From Pseudomonadota bacterium (GTDB lineage Bacteria > Myxococcota_A > Bradymonadia > Bradymonadales > GCA-2716585), in the NCBI GenBank assembly GCA_005804885.1, contig SYOX01000189.1, forward strand, positions 1 through 45,547: a DNA stretch of 45,547 nt, read 5' to 3'. Position numbers and translations under genes: made by a program. The notes under the pieces are model-generated. The model made no database searches. It saw only the letters and a list, made by a program, of their open reading frames with translations, and was not told the origin of the DNA. Positions 17,892 through 26,211 of the stretch are shown here, piece by piece; position 1 is the stretch's first letter; each line of letters starts with the position of its first letter.

Positions 17892-19185
17892 GGGCACCCG
17901 CGCGGGGCTGGCCGAGCGCTTCACGCGGCGGATGGCGCCTGTGGTGGCGCTCGTGAGCCTCCTGGTGGCCTTCGGGCCGCCGCTGCTCTACGGCGCCTTC
18001 TCCTGGCAGAGCCTGCAGGCGCAGGCCAGCGCCCACGCCGAGCAGGTCGCCCGGCCCATGGCGATCGTCGCGGCCCGCCAGCCCCACCTGTGGCGCTACA
18101 ACGCCATCAAGGTCGTCGAGGCGACCTCCGGCCAGCGCGACCTTCAGGATCTCGGGTCGGTGCAGATCGCCGACTGCGCCGGCGCGCCGATCTTCTCGGG
18201 GCGCGAGCTGGGCCTGGGCAGCGGCAAGGGGGGAGGGCCGACGGGGTGGGCGCCCGTCGTCGTCGCGGGCGCGGCGGTGGCCTGGGTCCAGGTGTCGATG
18301 GACGGCATGCCGCTGGCGCGGCGGACGCTGGCGATCGGCCTCGGCTCGGTGGCCTTCGGCGGGCTGCTCGTCGTGGTCCTCTTCCTCTTCCCGGCGCGCG
18401 TCGTGCGCGGCCAGGCCGCCGAGATCGAGCGCGCGCTGGCCGACGTCGCCGACGCCGAGGCGCGCCTCGTGATCGCCAACGCCGACCTTCAGCGGCGCGT
18501 CGAGGTGGCCGTCCAGGAGGTCCGGGCGTTGTCCGGGCGCGTCGTCTCGATCCAGGAGACCGAGCGCCGCCGCATCGCGATGGAGCTCCACGACGGCGTC
18601 GGCCAGCTCGTCACGGGCCTGCGGATGGAGCTTGACCTGGCCGACGCCGAGGCGCGCGCCCGGCCCTCGGGTGGCGTCGAGCCGGAGGCAGGCTCCGCGT
18701 CGCGCCGCCAGCGGGCGATAGAGCTGTGCGACACCATCGTGGCCGAGGTCCGGAACATCGTCCGCGATCTGCGCCCCCTTGAGCTCGAAGACGCGGGGCT
18801 TGAGGAGGCGCTGCGCGGCACGACGGAGCGCTTCGAGGTGCGCTCGTCGGTGGTGACGACCTTCCGGGTCGAGGGCGGCCCCGTGCCCGAGGGGGAGATC
18901 GCCGTCTGCCTGCTGCGCGTCGTCCAGGAGGCGCTCAACAACATCGGGCGGCACGCCGGGGCCTCCGAGGCCGTCGTGCGCTTGAACGTCACGCCCGAGG
19001 CTGTCACCCTGTCCATCGAGGACGACGGGGTCGGCTTTGAGCCGTCGGGTGAGGGCGCTGGGATGGGCTTGCGGAACATGCGAGAGCGGGTGGCCTTCTT
19101 CGGGGGAGAGCTGAGCGTCGTCAGCGCGCCGGGGCAGGGGGTGCGGCTGCTGGCGTCCATCCCAGAGCATCGAGGGCGAGGATGA
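17851..19185 (+). CDS. NarX-like sensor histidine kinase (HisKA_3)
   Basis: 444 residues. Membrane segments at about 29-51 and 159-182 frame a periplasmic or extracytoplasmic loop of about 105 residues containing a short IADCAGAPIFSG strand pair as in small CHASE/PAS-like sensors. Then a coiled coil, the HisKA_3 box ETERRRIAMELHDGVGQL with H247, and the HATPase (VVQEALNNIGRHAGA, DDGVGF, GMGLRNMRERV). This is the NarX/DegS class, which pairs with NarL-type regulators. The next gene is such a regulator, overlapping by four bases (ATGA). The overlap with the upstream binding-protein gene suggests a three-component unit: ligand-binding protein, kinase, regulator. Confidence 0.92.
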   Translation: MSSSSEASCPRPAEGTRAGLAERFTRRMAPVVALVSLLVAFGPPLLYGAFSWQSLQAQASAHAEQVARPMAIVAARQPHLWRYNAIKVVEATSGQRDLQDLGSVQIADCAGAPIFSGRELGLGSGKGGGPTGWAPVVVAGAAVAWVQVSMDGMPLARRTLAIGLGSVAFGGLLVVVLFLFPARVVRGQAAEIERALADVADAEARLVIANADLQRRVEVAVQEVRALSGRVVSIQETERRRIAMELHDGVGQLVTGLRMELDLADAEARARPSGGVEPEAGSASRRQRAIELCDTIVAEVRNIVRDLRPLELEDAGLEEALRGTTERFEVRSSVVTTFRVEGGPVPEGEIAVCLLRVVQEALNNIGRHAGASEAVVRLNVTPEAVTLSIEDDGVGFEPSGEGAGMGLRNMRERVAFFGGELSVVSAPGQGVRLLASIPEHRGRG

Positions 19186-19835
19186 GCGCGGTGACCCCTG
19201 TTCGAAAGCACCGCGTGTTGCTGGCCGAGGATCACCAGGTCGTGCGCGAGGGGCTGCGGCTGCTGCTGGATCACTTCGACGACATGGAGGTGGTCGGCGA
19301 GGTCAGCGACGGCGCCAGGGCCGTGGAGGTGGCCGAGGCCATCGGCCCCTCCATCGTGGTGATGGACATCGGCTTGCCGGGGCTCAACGGCATCGAGGCG
19401 GCCCGGCGCCTGACCCGCAGCCGGCCCGACATCCGGATCGTCATCCTGTCGATGCGCGACGACGCCACGGCCGTCGACAGCGCCCTGCGGGCCGGGGCGC
19501 GCGGCTACGTCCTCAAGGGCTCGGGCTCGGCCACCCTCTGCGACGCGATACGCACCGTGGCGCAGGGTGGCGTCTACCTCAGCCCGGGCATCTCCGAGTA
19601 CGTCCTGCAAGGCTACCTCCAGTCCGACTGCGCCTCCGTCGATCCGCTGACCGAGCGAGAGCGAGAGATCCTCCAGCTCATCGCCGAGGGCTACACGAGC
19701 GCCGAGATCGCCGCGCGCCTGAACCTCAAGACCAAGACGATCCAGAACCACCGCGCCAACATCATGGACAAGCTCGACGTCCGGACCACCGCCGGCCTCG
19801 TCCGATACGCCATCGCGGCGGGCGTCGTGGGCTGA
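19182..19835 (+). CDS. NarL/LuxR-type response regulator
   Basis: 217 residues. Receiver with acidic residues E16/D17, phosphoacceptor D62 in VVMDIGLPG, and a YVLKG motif around the conserved Lys. The C-terminal LuxR-type HTH begins LTEREREILQLIAEGYTSAEIA and continues KTIQNHRANIM. It is the partner of the HisKA_3 kinase whose stop it overlaps. Family role: phosphorylated dimer binds promoter DNA. Possible targets include its own operon or the TonB-dependent receptor genes immediately downstream (inference from position only). Confidence 0.95.
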   Translation: MSAVTPVRKHRVLLAEDHQVVREGLRLLLDHFDDMEVVGEVSDGARAVEVAEAIGPSIVVMDIGLPGLNGIEAARRLTRSRPDIRIVILSMRDDATAVDSALRAGARGYVLKGSGSATLCDAIRTVAQGGVYLSPGISEYVLQGYLQSDCASVDPLTEREREILQLIAEGYTSAEIAARLNLKTKTIQNHRANIMDKLDVRTTAGLVRYAIAAGVVG

Positions 19836-19976
19836 TTTTTCATCACTGATTTCAATGGTTTGCGATCCAAGGGAAGAACTCCCGGGTCGATCTGGGGTCC
19901 GCGCCCCCTCGCGCGGTGGCCGGTTGCTCGATATCATCCCCTCGACCATCGCGCCCTCGTCAATGAAAGGACGTCC

Positions 19977-22442
19977 ATGCCGCGCCTCAACTTTCCCCTC
20001 TGCCTGCTTGTGGCGTTCGCGCTGGCGCTGCCCGTGATCGCGTCGGCGCAAGACGCGGGCGGAGAGGGGGCTGGCGAGGCGGAAGGCGAGGGGGAGGGGC
20101 ACGATGGAGAGGGGGAGGAGCAAGCCGGAGAGGGCGAGGGCGGCGAGCCTGTCGAAGGCGAGGGGGCAGCCGAGGGCGGCGATCCTGCCGAGCCTGAGCC
20201 CGCCGATGTCGCTGAAGCCGAGCCTGCTGAGGGCGACGAGGACAAGGAGGGCGGAGAGGAGGGAGAGGGTGAGGTCGAGGGCGAGGGTTATGTTGAGGGC
20301 GAGGGCTACGTCGTCGATGAGGATGAGGTGATCGATCTGGGGCGGCCGATCGAGATCTGGGTGAGGGCGGAGCGGCCCTTTCATCCGGGGCGCGCGGTTT
20401 CGAAGGTTGACCGCGAGGAGATCAAGCTGAGGCTGCCGCGCTCGGCGCCGGACGCGCTGCGCTACGAGCCGGGCGTGTACGTCCAGCAGACCGCCCACAG
20501 CCAGGGGTCTGCCTTCATCCGAGGGCGGACGGGGCAGCAGACGGTGCTGCTCTTTGACGAGATCCGGCTCAACAACAGCCTCTTTCGGCAGGGGCCAAAC
20601 CAGTACTTCTTCACCATCGACTCGGGCACCATCGATCACATCGACGTGCTGCGGGGCAGCGCCTCGACGCGCTACGGCACCGACGCCATCGCCGGGGTCA
20701 TCAACGCCGTGCCCATCGAGCCGACGATGTCGCCGAAGGTCGAGGGCTTCGCGCTGCACCCGACGGCGCAGCTCAAGATCGCCTCGGCGGACTCGGAGGT
20801 GGGCGGCCGGGCCGAGCTCGACATGCAGCTCGGCCCGAGGCTGGGCCTGATCGGCGGCGTCGGGCTGCGCAGGGCGGGGCTGCTGGAGAGCGGCGGGGTG
20901 GTCCTGAACCCGCGCGACGGCGAGCTGCCCGAGGTGCCGCGCTTCGCGGCCGATCAGCGCACGCAGCTCGGCACGGGCTTCGACGAGTTGACGATCGACG
21001 CTCGCGGGGTCGCGCGGCTGGGCGAGTCGGGGCGGCTGGTGCTGGGCTATTACGACTATCGGCAGAGCGACGCGCCGAGGACCGACAGCTGCGCGCCGCC
21101 CGAGGCCCCCTTCAACGAGTGCCTGCGCTACGACGAGCAGTTCCGGACCCTGGTCTTCGCCCGCGCCATGGGTGATCTCGGCCCCGGCGCCGCAGACGCG
21201 CGGCTGACGCTCTCGTGGCAGCGCCAGCACGAGCGCCGCACCCACGAGCGGCCCTCCTCCTTCGTCATCAACGGCGGCCGCGACGACGTGGACACCTTCG
21301 GCGCCGCGCTCCAGGCCGCCACCGATCCCTGGGATCTGTCCGAGGACGCCGCGCTCTTGCTGCGCTATGGCGCCGACGTCTACCACGACCGGGTCGAGTC
21401 GGTCGCGTGGCTGATCTTCACCGATCTGGACATCATCCGTTTGCGCTCGCGGGGGCAGTACATCGACGGCTCGACCTACACCTGGGGCGGGGTGTTTGCC
21501 GAGGGCGAGGCGATCCTGTGGAACGCCCTCTCGCTCAAGGCCGGCGGGCGGGCCTCGACGATCTCGGCCAGCGCCGCCGCGGACCCGGAGTCGGGGACGC
21601 TGGCGGTGGACGGGGACTTCAACGCCCTGGTCGGCAATGCCTCGGTGGAGTGGTGGGCCAACGACTGGCTGACGCTGATCCTGAGCGCAGACCAGGGCTT
21701 CCGGGCGCCCAACCTCGACGATCTGACCTCGCGCCAGCAGACCGGCCCTGGCTTTCAGTTCGAGAACGCGGGCCTGAAGGCCGAGGAGGCGCTGACGACG
21801 GAGGTGGGCGCCCACGTCGCCGTCGAGGGGATCGAGTTTGACGGCTGGCTCTTCCACTCCAGCCTCGACGGGGCCATCGCCCGCGCCGCGCGCGACGCCA
21901 GCCAGTGCCCGCCGAACACCCCGACCTGCAACAACGCCCGCTCGCAGTTCCAGCTCGTCAACTTGAGGGGCGAGGCCACGATCGTGGGCGCCGAGGCCAG
22001 CCTGAAGGCGAAGCTGCCGTGGGGCTTGAGCGCGCGCGCCACGATCTCCTACGCCTTCGGGGAGGGCCCCAACCCCGCCGATCGCCCCTCGGACCCCGCG
22101 CTGCCCTTCGACGAGCGCGAGCCGCTGTCGCGCATCCCGCCGCTCAACGGCACCGTCGAGGGGCTCTGGCGCCACGATGAGGGCTACTACCTCGGCGCGG
22201 GGCTCCGGTGGGCCACGCTCCAGGATCGACTCGCGCTCACCGACCAGAGCGACGCCCGGATCCCCCTGGGGGGGACGCCGGGCTACGCGACCCTGGACCT
22301 GCGCGCCGGCTGGCGCTTTGACGAGCGAGGGCTCGTCTCCGTCGTCTTCGAGAACGTCACCGACGAAGCCTACCGCACCCACGGCTCCAGCGTGAATGGA
22401 CCTGGGCGCGGGATCCTCTTCAACCTGGAGATGGGGCTCTAG
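19977..22442 (+). CDS. TonB-dependent outer-membrane receptor with acidic N-terminal extension
   Basis: 821 residues. A signal peptide (about 1-23, ending ASAQD) is followed by about 80 residues of Glu/Gly repeats (EGEGEG style), then the plug domain (about 110-230: RSAPDALRYEPGVYVQQ, FIRGRTGQQTVLLFDEIRLNN, IDVLRGSASTRYGTDAIAGVIN). The rest is a beta-barrel with alternating hydrophobic strands and a closing segment FENVTDEAYRTHGSSVNG typical of the family. Substrates of this family are siderophores, haem, cobalamin or glycans, moved with energy from TonB. The start at ATG 19977 follows AAAGGA with five bases between, and opens the signal peptide. An extended frame to 19860 looks spurious. The acidic spacer sits where a TonB box or signalling domain would be; I see no clear TonB box. 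Confidence 0.92.
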   Translation: MPRLNFPLCLLVAFALALPVIASAQDAGGEGAGEAEGEGEGHDGEGEEQAGEGEGGEPVEGEGAAEGGDPAEPEPADVAEAEPAEGDEDKEGGEEGEGEVEGEGYVEGEGYVVDEDEVIDLGRPIEIWVRAERPFHPGRAVSKVDREEIKLRLPRSAPDALRYEPGVYVQQTAHSQGSAFIRGRTGQQTVLLFDEIRLNNSLFRQGPNQYFFTIDSGTIDHIDVLRGSASTRYGTDAIAGVINAVPIEPTMSPKVEGFALHPTAQLKIASADSEVGGRAELDMQLGPRLGLIGGVGLRRAGLLESGGVVLNPRDGELPEVPRFAADQRTQLGTGFDELTIDARGVARLGESGRLVLGYYDYRQSDAPRTDSCAPPEAPFNECLRYDEQFRTLVFARAMGDLGPGAADARLTLSWQRQHERRTHERPSSFVINGGRDDVDTFGAALQAATDPWDLSEDAALLLRYGADVYHDRVESVAWLIFTDLDIIRLRSRGQYIDGSTYTWGGVFAEGEAILWNALSLKAGGRASTISASAAADPESGTLAVDGDFNALVGNASVEWWANDWLTLILSADQGFRAPNLDDLTSRQQTGPGFQFENAGLKAEEALTTEVGAHVAVEGIEFDGWLFHSSLDGAIARAARDASQCPPNTPTCNNARSQFQLVNLRGEATIVGAEASLKAKLPWGLSARATISYAFGEGPNPADRPSDPALPFDEREPLSRIPPLNGTVEGLWRHDEGYYLGAGLRWATLQDRLALTDQSDARIPLGGTPGYATLDLRAGWRFDERGLVSVVFENVTDEAYRTHGSSVNGPGRGILFNLEMGL

Positions 22443-22481
22443 GCCCCAGTCAACCCAACTCAGCCTGAAAAGGAGGCGTCC

Positions 22482-23885
22482 ATGCACAGACTCCGCCCTC
22501 TACACCTTCTCCTGCTGCCGCTGTCGCTGTCCCTGTTGATGTTGGCGGCCTGCGGTGAGGACGATCCCACCCCCACGCCGCTGCCCGAAGGGGAGCCGGA
22601 GGGGCAACCTGAAGCCCAGCCCGAGGGGCAACCCGAGGCACAACCTGAAGGCGAGCCCGAGGGTGAGCCCGAGGGTGAGCCCGAGCCGAACATGGACGTC
22701 GAGACCTGCCGCCAGACCTGCGCGGCCGTGGCGGCCTGCCCAGAGTTCATCGACGCCTGCGGCCAGGAGGTCGCGGACGGCCTCGTCCCCGAGTGTCAGC
22801 AGGCCTGCGTCGACGACGAGGCCACGCGCGGCCAGATCCTCGCCGCGGCGGGCCTGCCCTGCGATGTGGTCGTGCCGCTGGCGATCGACGGCTTCGGGCT
22901 CTCCGAGGTGTGCGGCGTCGGCCCGGTCTGCGAGGCGCTGGAGAGCGACTACCTGCCGGGGGCCGACGACCAGTGGCCCGCCTGCATCTCCGACGACGAC
23001 GACTACCACCCCTTCGACATGACGATCAGCTCGATCGGCCGCGTGGCGGGCTTCGAGGCCATCGCCGACCTCCTCTGGCGCGTCGAGGGCGCCCCGGACG
23101 CCGAGGCCTTCATCCAGGCCCGCGACATCTACGCCACCGGCGAGGGGCTCGACTCCAGGGTGCAGCGACGGGAGGACGAGCACTACCCCCCCGTGATGGA
23201 CGCCATGGGCAACGCGCTGCGCTGCCGCGATGAGGGCGTCCCGGCCCTCGGACCCGAGCGCTGCGTCGGCCCCGGCCTCATCCTCCCCATCCTCAACGAC
23301 GCCTTCCAGCAGGGCATCCTGGGCCAGCGCCCCCTCGTCCAGGCCGCCCGGATCGAGGCCGCGCTCCTGTGGTTCCTCTACGTCTCGACCCACAAGGAGG
23401 CCGTCACCTGCACCGACACCAAGAAGGACTGCGACTCAACCTACGCCTACTACACCGGCGGCGTCCCCCGCGACCAGGGCCTCGGCCTCGCCGCCGCCAT
23501 CAAGGCACTCGCCCCCGACACCCACGACCGCGTCTGGGACGGCATCCTCGCCGTCCGCTGCTGGCGCGATCTCGACAGCGCCGACGTCGCCACCAACCTC
23601 GCCCAGCGCGATCTGGCCGTCGAGCAGCTCGACGTCGCCCTCCTGAACGGCCTCTCCCTCCTGATCATCGACCGCGTGCAGGCCATGGCCGACCTGCCGG
23701 CCGACCAGGCCGACGCCTCCTGGGCCGGCCTCCAGATCCTCGGCGGGATCCTCGACCGCGAGGCGACCGCCCGCGACGGCCAGCGCGCCGAGGCGCTCCG
23801 CGCCGAGCTCGCCAAGGAGCGCGCCGAGAACCCCGACCTCGCCGTGATCACTGGCACCCTGCGCGCGATCTTCCCCTGCCCCTGA
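22482..23885 (+). CDS. Cys-containing lipoprotein with Glu-Pro repeat linker, unknown function
   Basis: 467 residues. The lipoprotein signal ends LMLAAC (lipidated C24). Then a 34-residue linker of EGEP/EGQP/EAQP tetrapeptides and a Cys-rich part (CRQTCAAVAACPEFIDACG and further Cys to about 165), probably disulfide-bonded. The mostly helical C-terminal 300 residues contain TCTDTKKDC and YAYYTGG. AAGGAGG precedes the ATG, 39 bases after the TonB receptor stop, so the pair is likely one transcript and the lipoprotein may be a surface or periplasmic partner of the receptor (inference). The helical part faintly recalls imelysin-like iron-binding proteins, but I cannot see the diagnostic motif, so no function is assigned. 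Confidence 0.85.
   Translation: MHRLRPLHLLLLPLSLSLLMLAACGEDDPTPTPLPEGEPEGQPEAQPEGQPEAQPEGEPEGEPEGEPEPNMDVETCRQTCAAVAACPEFIDACGQEVADGLVPECQQACVDDEATRGQILAAAGLPCDVVVPLAIDGFGLSEVCGVGPVCEALESDYLPGADDQWPACISDDDDYHPFDMTISSIGRVAGFEAIADLLWRVEGAPDAEAFIQARDIYATGEGLDSRVQRREDEHYPPVMDAMGNALRCRDEGVPALGPERCVGPGLILPILNDAFQQGILGQRPLVQAARIEAALLWFLYVSTHKEAVTCTDTKKDCDSTYAYYTGGVPRDQGLGLAAAIKALAPDTHDRVWDGILAVRCWRDLDSADVATNLAQRDLAVEQLDVALLNGLSLLIIDRVQAMADLPADQADASWAGLQILGGILDREATARDGQRAEALRAELAKERAENPDLAVITGTLRAIFPCP
22587..22688 (+). repeat. In-frame 12-bp repeats coding the Glu-Pro linker of the lipoprotein
   Basis: About eight 12-bp units coding E-G-E-P, E-G-Q-P or E-A-Q-P, directly after the lipidation Cys. 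The last three units are nearly identical (GAGGGTGAGCCC), a sign of recent slippage. Confidence 0.85.
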
Positions 23886-23888
23886 CGC

Positions 23889-23906
23889 CGTCCGCCTTCG
23901 CGGACG
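23889..23906 (+). terminator. Small hairpin directly after the lipoprotein stop codon
   Basis: CGTCCGC, loop CTTC, GCGGACG: a 7-bp GC stem starting four bases after the stop. No T-run follows, so a classic intrinsic terminator is not proven. Confidence 0.4.
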
Positions 23907-23910
23907 CATC

Positions 23911-24070
23911 ACTCCCCCCCTGTCCCCCGCACTCCACCCCCTGTCCTCCGCACTCCACCCCCTGTCCCCCTCCTCGCTGCGCAAGGAGGGGGAACGCCCG
24001 TATTACGGACACGGTGGATCGGGGAGTCGACTTCGATGACGGACACGGAGAGATCGGCGAGTCGACTTCG
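23911..24070. repeat. Left flank of palindromic element R1 (20-bp, 83-bp and 35-bp repeat units)
   Basis: Three units of about 20 bp beginning CACTCC(A/C)CCCCCTGTCC lie at 23910-23970. A GC hairpin at 23966-23992 follows (arms CCCCCTCCT/AGGAGGGGG). An 83-bp module (23953-24035) occurs again at 37009-37091 and, inverted, at 24402-24484 and 24511-24593. A 35-bp unit beginning GTCGACTTCG (24026-24060) is followed by the first ten bases of the next at 24061. No gene is supported here. Confidence 0.85.
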
Positions 24071-24366
24071 ATGATGCGATCTGCACGTTGGCGGTCCACC
24101 CGGGCTTGCGCCCGGGCCTACAATTTGTCCAGGGACGCCCCTGCGGGGCTGGCGACGGGGCGTCAACCTTCAAGGGACAGACCCTTTCAAAGCCATGCGA
24201 TGTCTGCCTCCCTGCCCCTGGTTTCTTCTCTGAGCACGAGAGTTCAACACCCCCCACGAACGCTGACAGCCCGTCGTCAGCCCCGCCGTATGGCGGGGCG
24301 ACGCAGGACAAAACCCAAGGCCCGGGCGCGAGCCCGGGTGGACCGTCAACGTGCAGATCGCATCAT
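24071..24366. repeat. Core of palindromic element R1 (296 bp, perfect 20-bp terminal inverted repeats)
   Basis: The left end ATGATGCGATCTGCACGTTG (24071-24090) is the exact reverse complement of 24347-24366. The similarity of the arms extends inward about 95 bases. Each arm holds its own hairpins: a GCCCGGG/CCCGGGC stem (about 24099-24118 and 24320-24338), and GCCCCTGCGGGGC (left) against GCCCCGCCGTATGGCGGGGC (right). The same core occurs in opposite orientation at 37197-37494. It lies between convergent genes. No open frame here looks like a protein. Confidence 0.9.
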
Positions 24367-24699
24367 CGAAGTCGACTCGCCGATCCCGACGTGCCCACCA
24401 ACGAAGTCGACTCCCCGATCCACCGTGTCCGTAATACGGGCGTTCCCCCTCCTTGCGCAGCGAGGAGGGGGACAGGGGGTGGAGTTCGCCGATCTCTCCG
24501 TGTCCATCATCGAAGTCGACTCCCCGATCCACCGTGTCCGTAATACGGGCGTTCCCCCTCCTCGCTACGCAAGGAGGGGGACAGGGGGTGGAGTGCCGAT
24601 CCACCTTGCCCCAACCGCGAGCGTCCCTTGCGAAGCGAGGGGGAGGACAGGAGGGGGAGTGAAACGAGGGGGAGGACAGCAGGGGGAGTTCCCCCTCCC
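24367..24699. repeat. Right flank of element R1 (inverted 35-bp units, two 83-bp direct repeats, G-rich tail)
   Basis: The 35-bp units appear here in reverse polarity (CGAAGTCGAC). Two 83-bp direct repeats (24402-24484 and 24511-24593) each carry the 27-base hairpin (24445-24471, 24554-24580). The tail 24601-24699 has two units of the type GAGGGGGAGGACAG(N)AGGGGGAG and ends at the stop codon of the minus-strand membrane protein. No gene seen. Confidence 0.85.
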
Positions 24700-26211
24700 T
24701 CAAGGTGCCGAGAGACGCTCGATGTAGCGCCGGACCGTCGGATCGCCAGGGCGCTTGCGCTCGATCTCCACGAAGAGGTCGAGCGCCTCGCCACCCCTCC
24801 CCATCGAGGCCAGCGTCACGGCGATGTTCTTCTCCAGATCGTCCGGGCCGAAGCGCTCGGCGCAATGGACGTACTGCCTCAGCGCCAGATCGAACTGCTT
24901 GCGGCTGAAGTAGCCATTGCCAGTGTTGCGACACAACCTCATGTCGCCCGGATAGAGCGCGTAGGCGCTGCCCCACAGCGATACGCTGTCGCGCCACCTC
25001 GCCGAGGAGGGCAGGGTCAGCGCCACGAGCAGCGCCGACAGCGCCAGCGCCGCCCCGCCCATCATCAGCCGCTCGCGCCGATCGAGCCCCTCGATCTCAC
25101 GGCGCTCGACCACCGCGCCGAGCAGCCAGCCCAGTCCCATCAGCGGCATGTAGAGGTAGACGTCGGCCAGATAGCGCGTCAGCGGGATGAGGCTGGAGCT
25201 GGGCAGGTAGGACAGCGCCGCCCAGCAGATCGCCACCATGGCAGCCGGACGGTGCCGCGCCGGCGCCGCCTTGACCAGCAAGGCCAGCGCCGCCGCCCAC
25301 GCCAGCGGCATCAGATCGACCACCGGGTCAAAGGGCGGCGGCCACTGCGCCGGGATGTACTTGACCGAGGGCTCGTGGGCGAAGATCAGCAAGCCCTGGT
25401 GGAAGCCCAGCGCGTACCACGCCTCGCGCAGCACCGACAGCGCCCCGTGCTCCGTCCGCAGACTGTCGGTGGCGCCCTGGCCGACCAGCGCGACCGGGAA
25501 GAGCAGCGCCGCGAAGACGAAGAGCGGCGCGCAGGCCACCAGCGCCGCCCTGACCCCCTCGCGCCGCCTCGCCAGGTGCCACACGAAGAGCAAGGGCGCC
25601 AGAAAGAGCGACACCGGCTTGGACAGCGCCGCCATCACGAACATCACCAACGCCGCCCACGTCCGCGGCCGCCTGACCTCAAAGGGCCGCCGCGTAAACT
25701 CCAGCGCCGCCCCCAGGCACAGCAGCGCCGCCAGCAGATCTTTGCGCCCCGTGACCCACGACACCGGCTCGGCCACCATCGGGTGCAGCCCGAAGACGAT
25801 CATCGCCACCCCGGCCCCGACCGCCCCCAGCCCCAGCCGCCGCCCCATCGCGAAGACCAGCAGGCAGACGATCAGGTGCAGCAGGACGTTCGTGGCGTGG
25901 TAGGGCGCCGGATCAAGCCCGAAGATCGCGTGCTCGACCTGGTAGCTCATGACCGTCAGCGGCGTCGGGTAGCCCAGGTGCGGCGTCAGCAGCCGCTCCT
26001 TGAGCGCCACCTCTCGACCCCCCACCACCAGCGGGTTCTCCGTCACGTGGATGGGGTCGTCCCAGCTCACGAAGTCGAAGCCCAGCGTCGGCGCGAAGGT
26101 CGCCCCGATCAGCAAGAGCCCCAACCCCACGATCACCGCGTCCAGCCGCCTCGGGCTCCCCTGTCGCTCCGACCCGCGCGGGCCCTCTCCCCCCTCCACC
26201 TCACCCCCCAT
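24700..26211 (-). CDS. TMTC-like polytopic membrane protein with C-terminal TPR-like helices
   Basis: 503 residues from ATG 26211. About ten to eleven membrane segments; the first extracytoplasmic loop has FVSWDDPIHVTENP (paired Asp of GT-C glycosyltransferases), then EPVSWVTGRKDLLAAL, which matches bacterial and eukaryotic TMTC proteins (O-mannosyltransferase-like, membrane segments plus TPR). The last 110 residues (LCRNTGNGYFSRKQFDLALRQ, interrupted by other helices) look like TPR repeats. I preferred ATG 26211, which shares one base with the upstream stop (TGATG), over GTG 26223. It is co-transcribed with the DUF2079-like gene. Likely role: transfer of a sugar from a lipid carrier to an extracytoplasmic acceptor (inference from fold). 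Confidence 0.82.
   Translation of the reverse strand: MGGEVEGGEGPRGSERQGSPRRLDAVIVGLGLLLIGATFAPTLGFDFVSWDDPIHVTENPLVVGGREVALKERLLTPHLGYPTPLTVMSYQVEHAIFGLDPAPYHATNVLLHLIVCLLVFAMGRRLGLGAVGAGVAMIVFGLHPMVAEPVSWVTGRKDLLAALLCLGAALEFTRRPFEVRRPRTWAALVMFVMAALSKPVSLFLAPLLFVWHLARRREGVRAALVACAPLFVFAALLFPVALVGQGATDSLRTEHGALSVLREAWYALGFHQGLLIFAHEPSVKYIPAQWPPPFDPVVDLMPLAWAAALALLVKAAPARHRPAAMVAICWAALSYLPSSSLIPLTRYLADVYLYMPLMGLGWLLGAVVERREIEGLDRRERLMMGGAALALSALLVALTLPSSARWRDSVSLWGSAYALYPGDMRLCRNTGNGYFSRKQFDLALRQYVHCAERFGPDDLEKNIAVTLASMGRGGEALDLFVEIERKRPGDPTVRRYIERLSAP

Noticed and set aside
18489..22487. Long minus-strand open frame of 1332 codons
   Set aside because: It is antisense to the kinase, regulator and TonB receptor genes, which have clear family motifs; GC-rich DNA gives long shadow frames. 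The same applies to 6358-8895, 26478-28220, 38970-41135 and 42544-45117.
22482..23885. Imelysin-like (iron-regulated peptidase M75) lipoprotein
   Set aside because: The helical C-terminal half recalls that family, but I could not find the GxHxxE motif, so the name would be unsupported.
23369..24727. Open frames running through the R1 repeat region (also 24170-24997 on the minus strand)
   Set aside because: They translate repeat DNA into Arg/Ser/Pro-rich strings, start inside or opposite known genes and have no ribosome-binding site.
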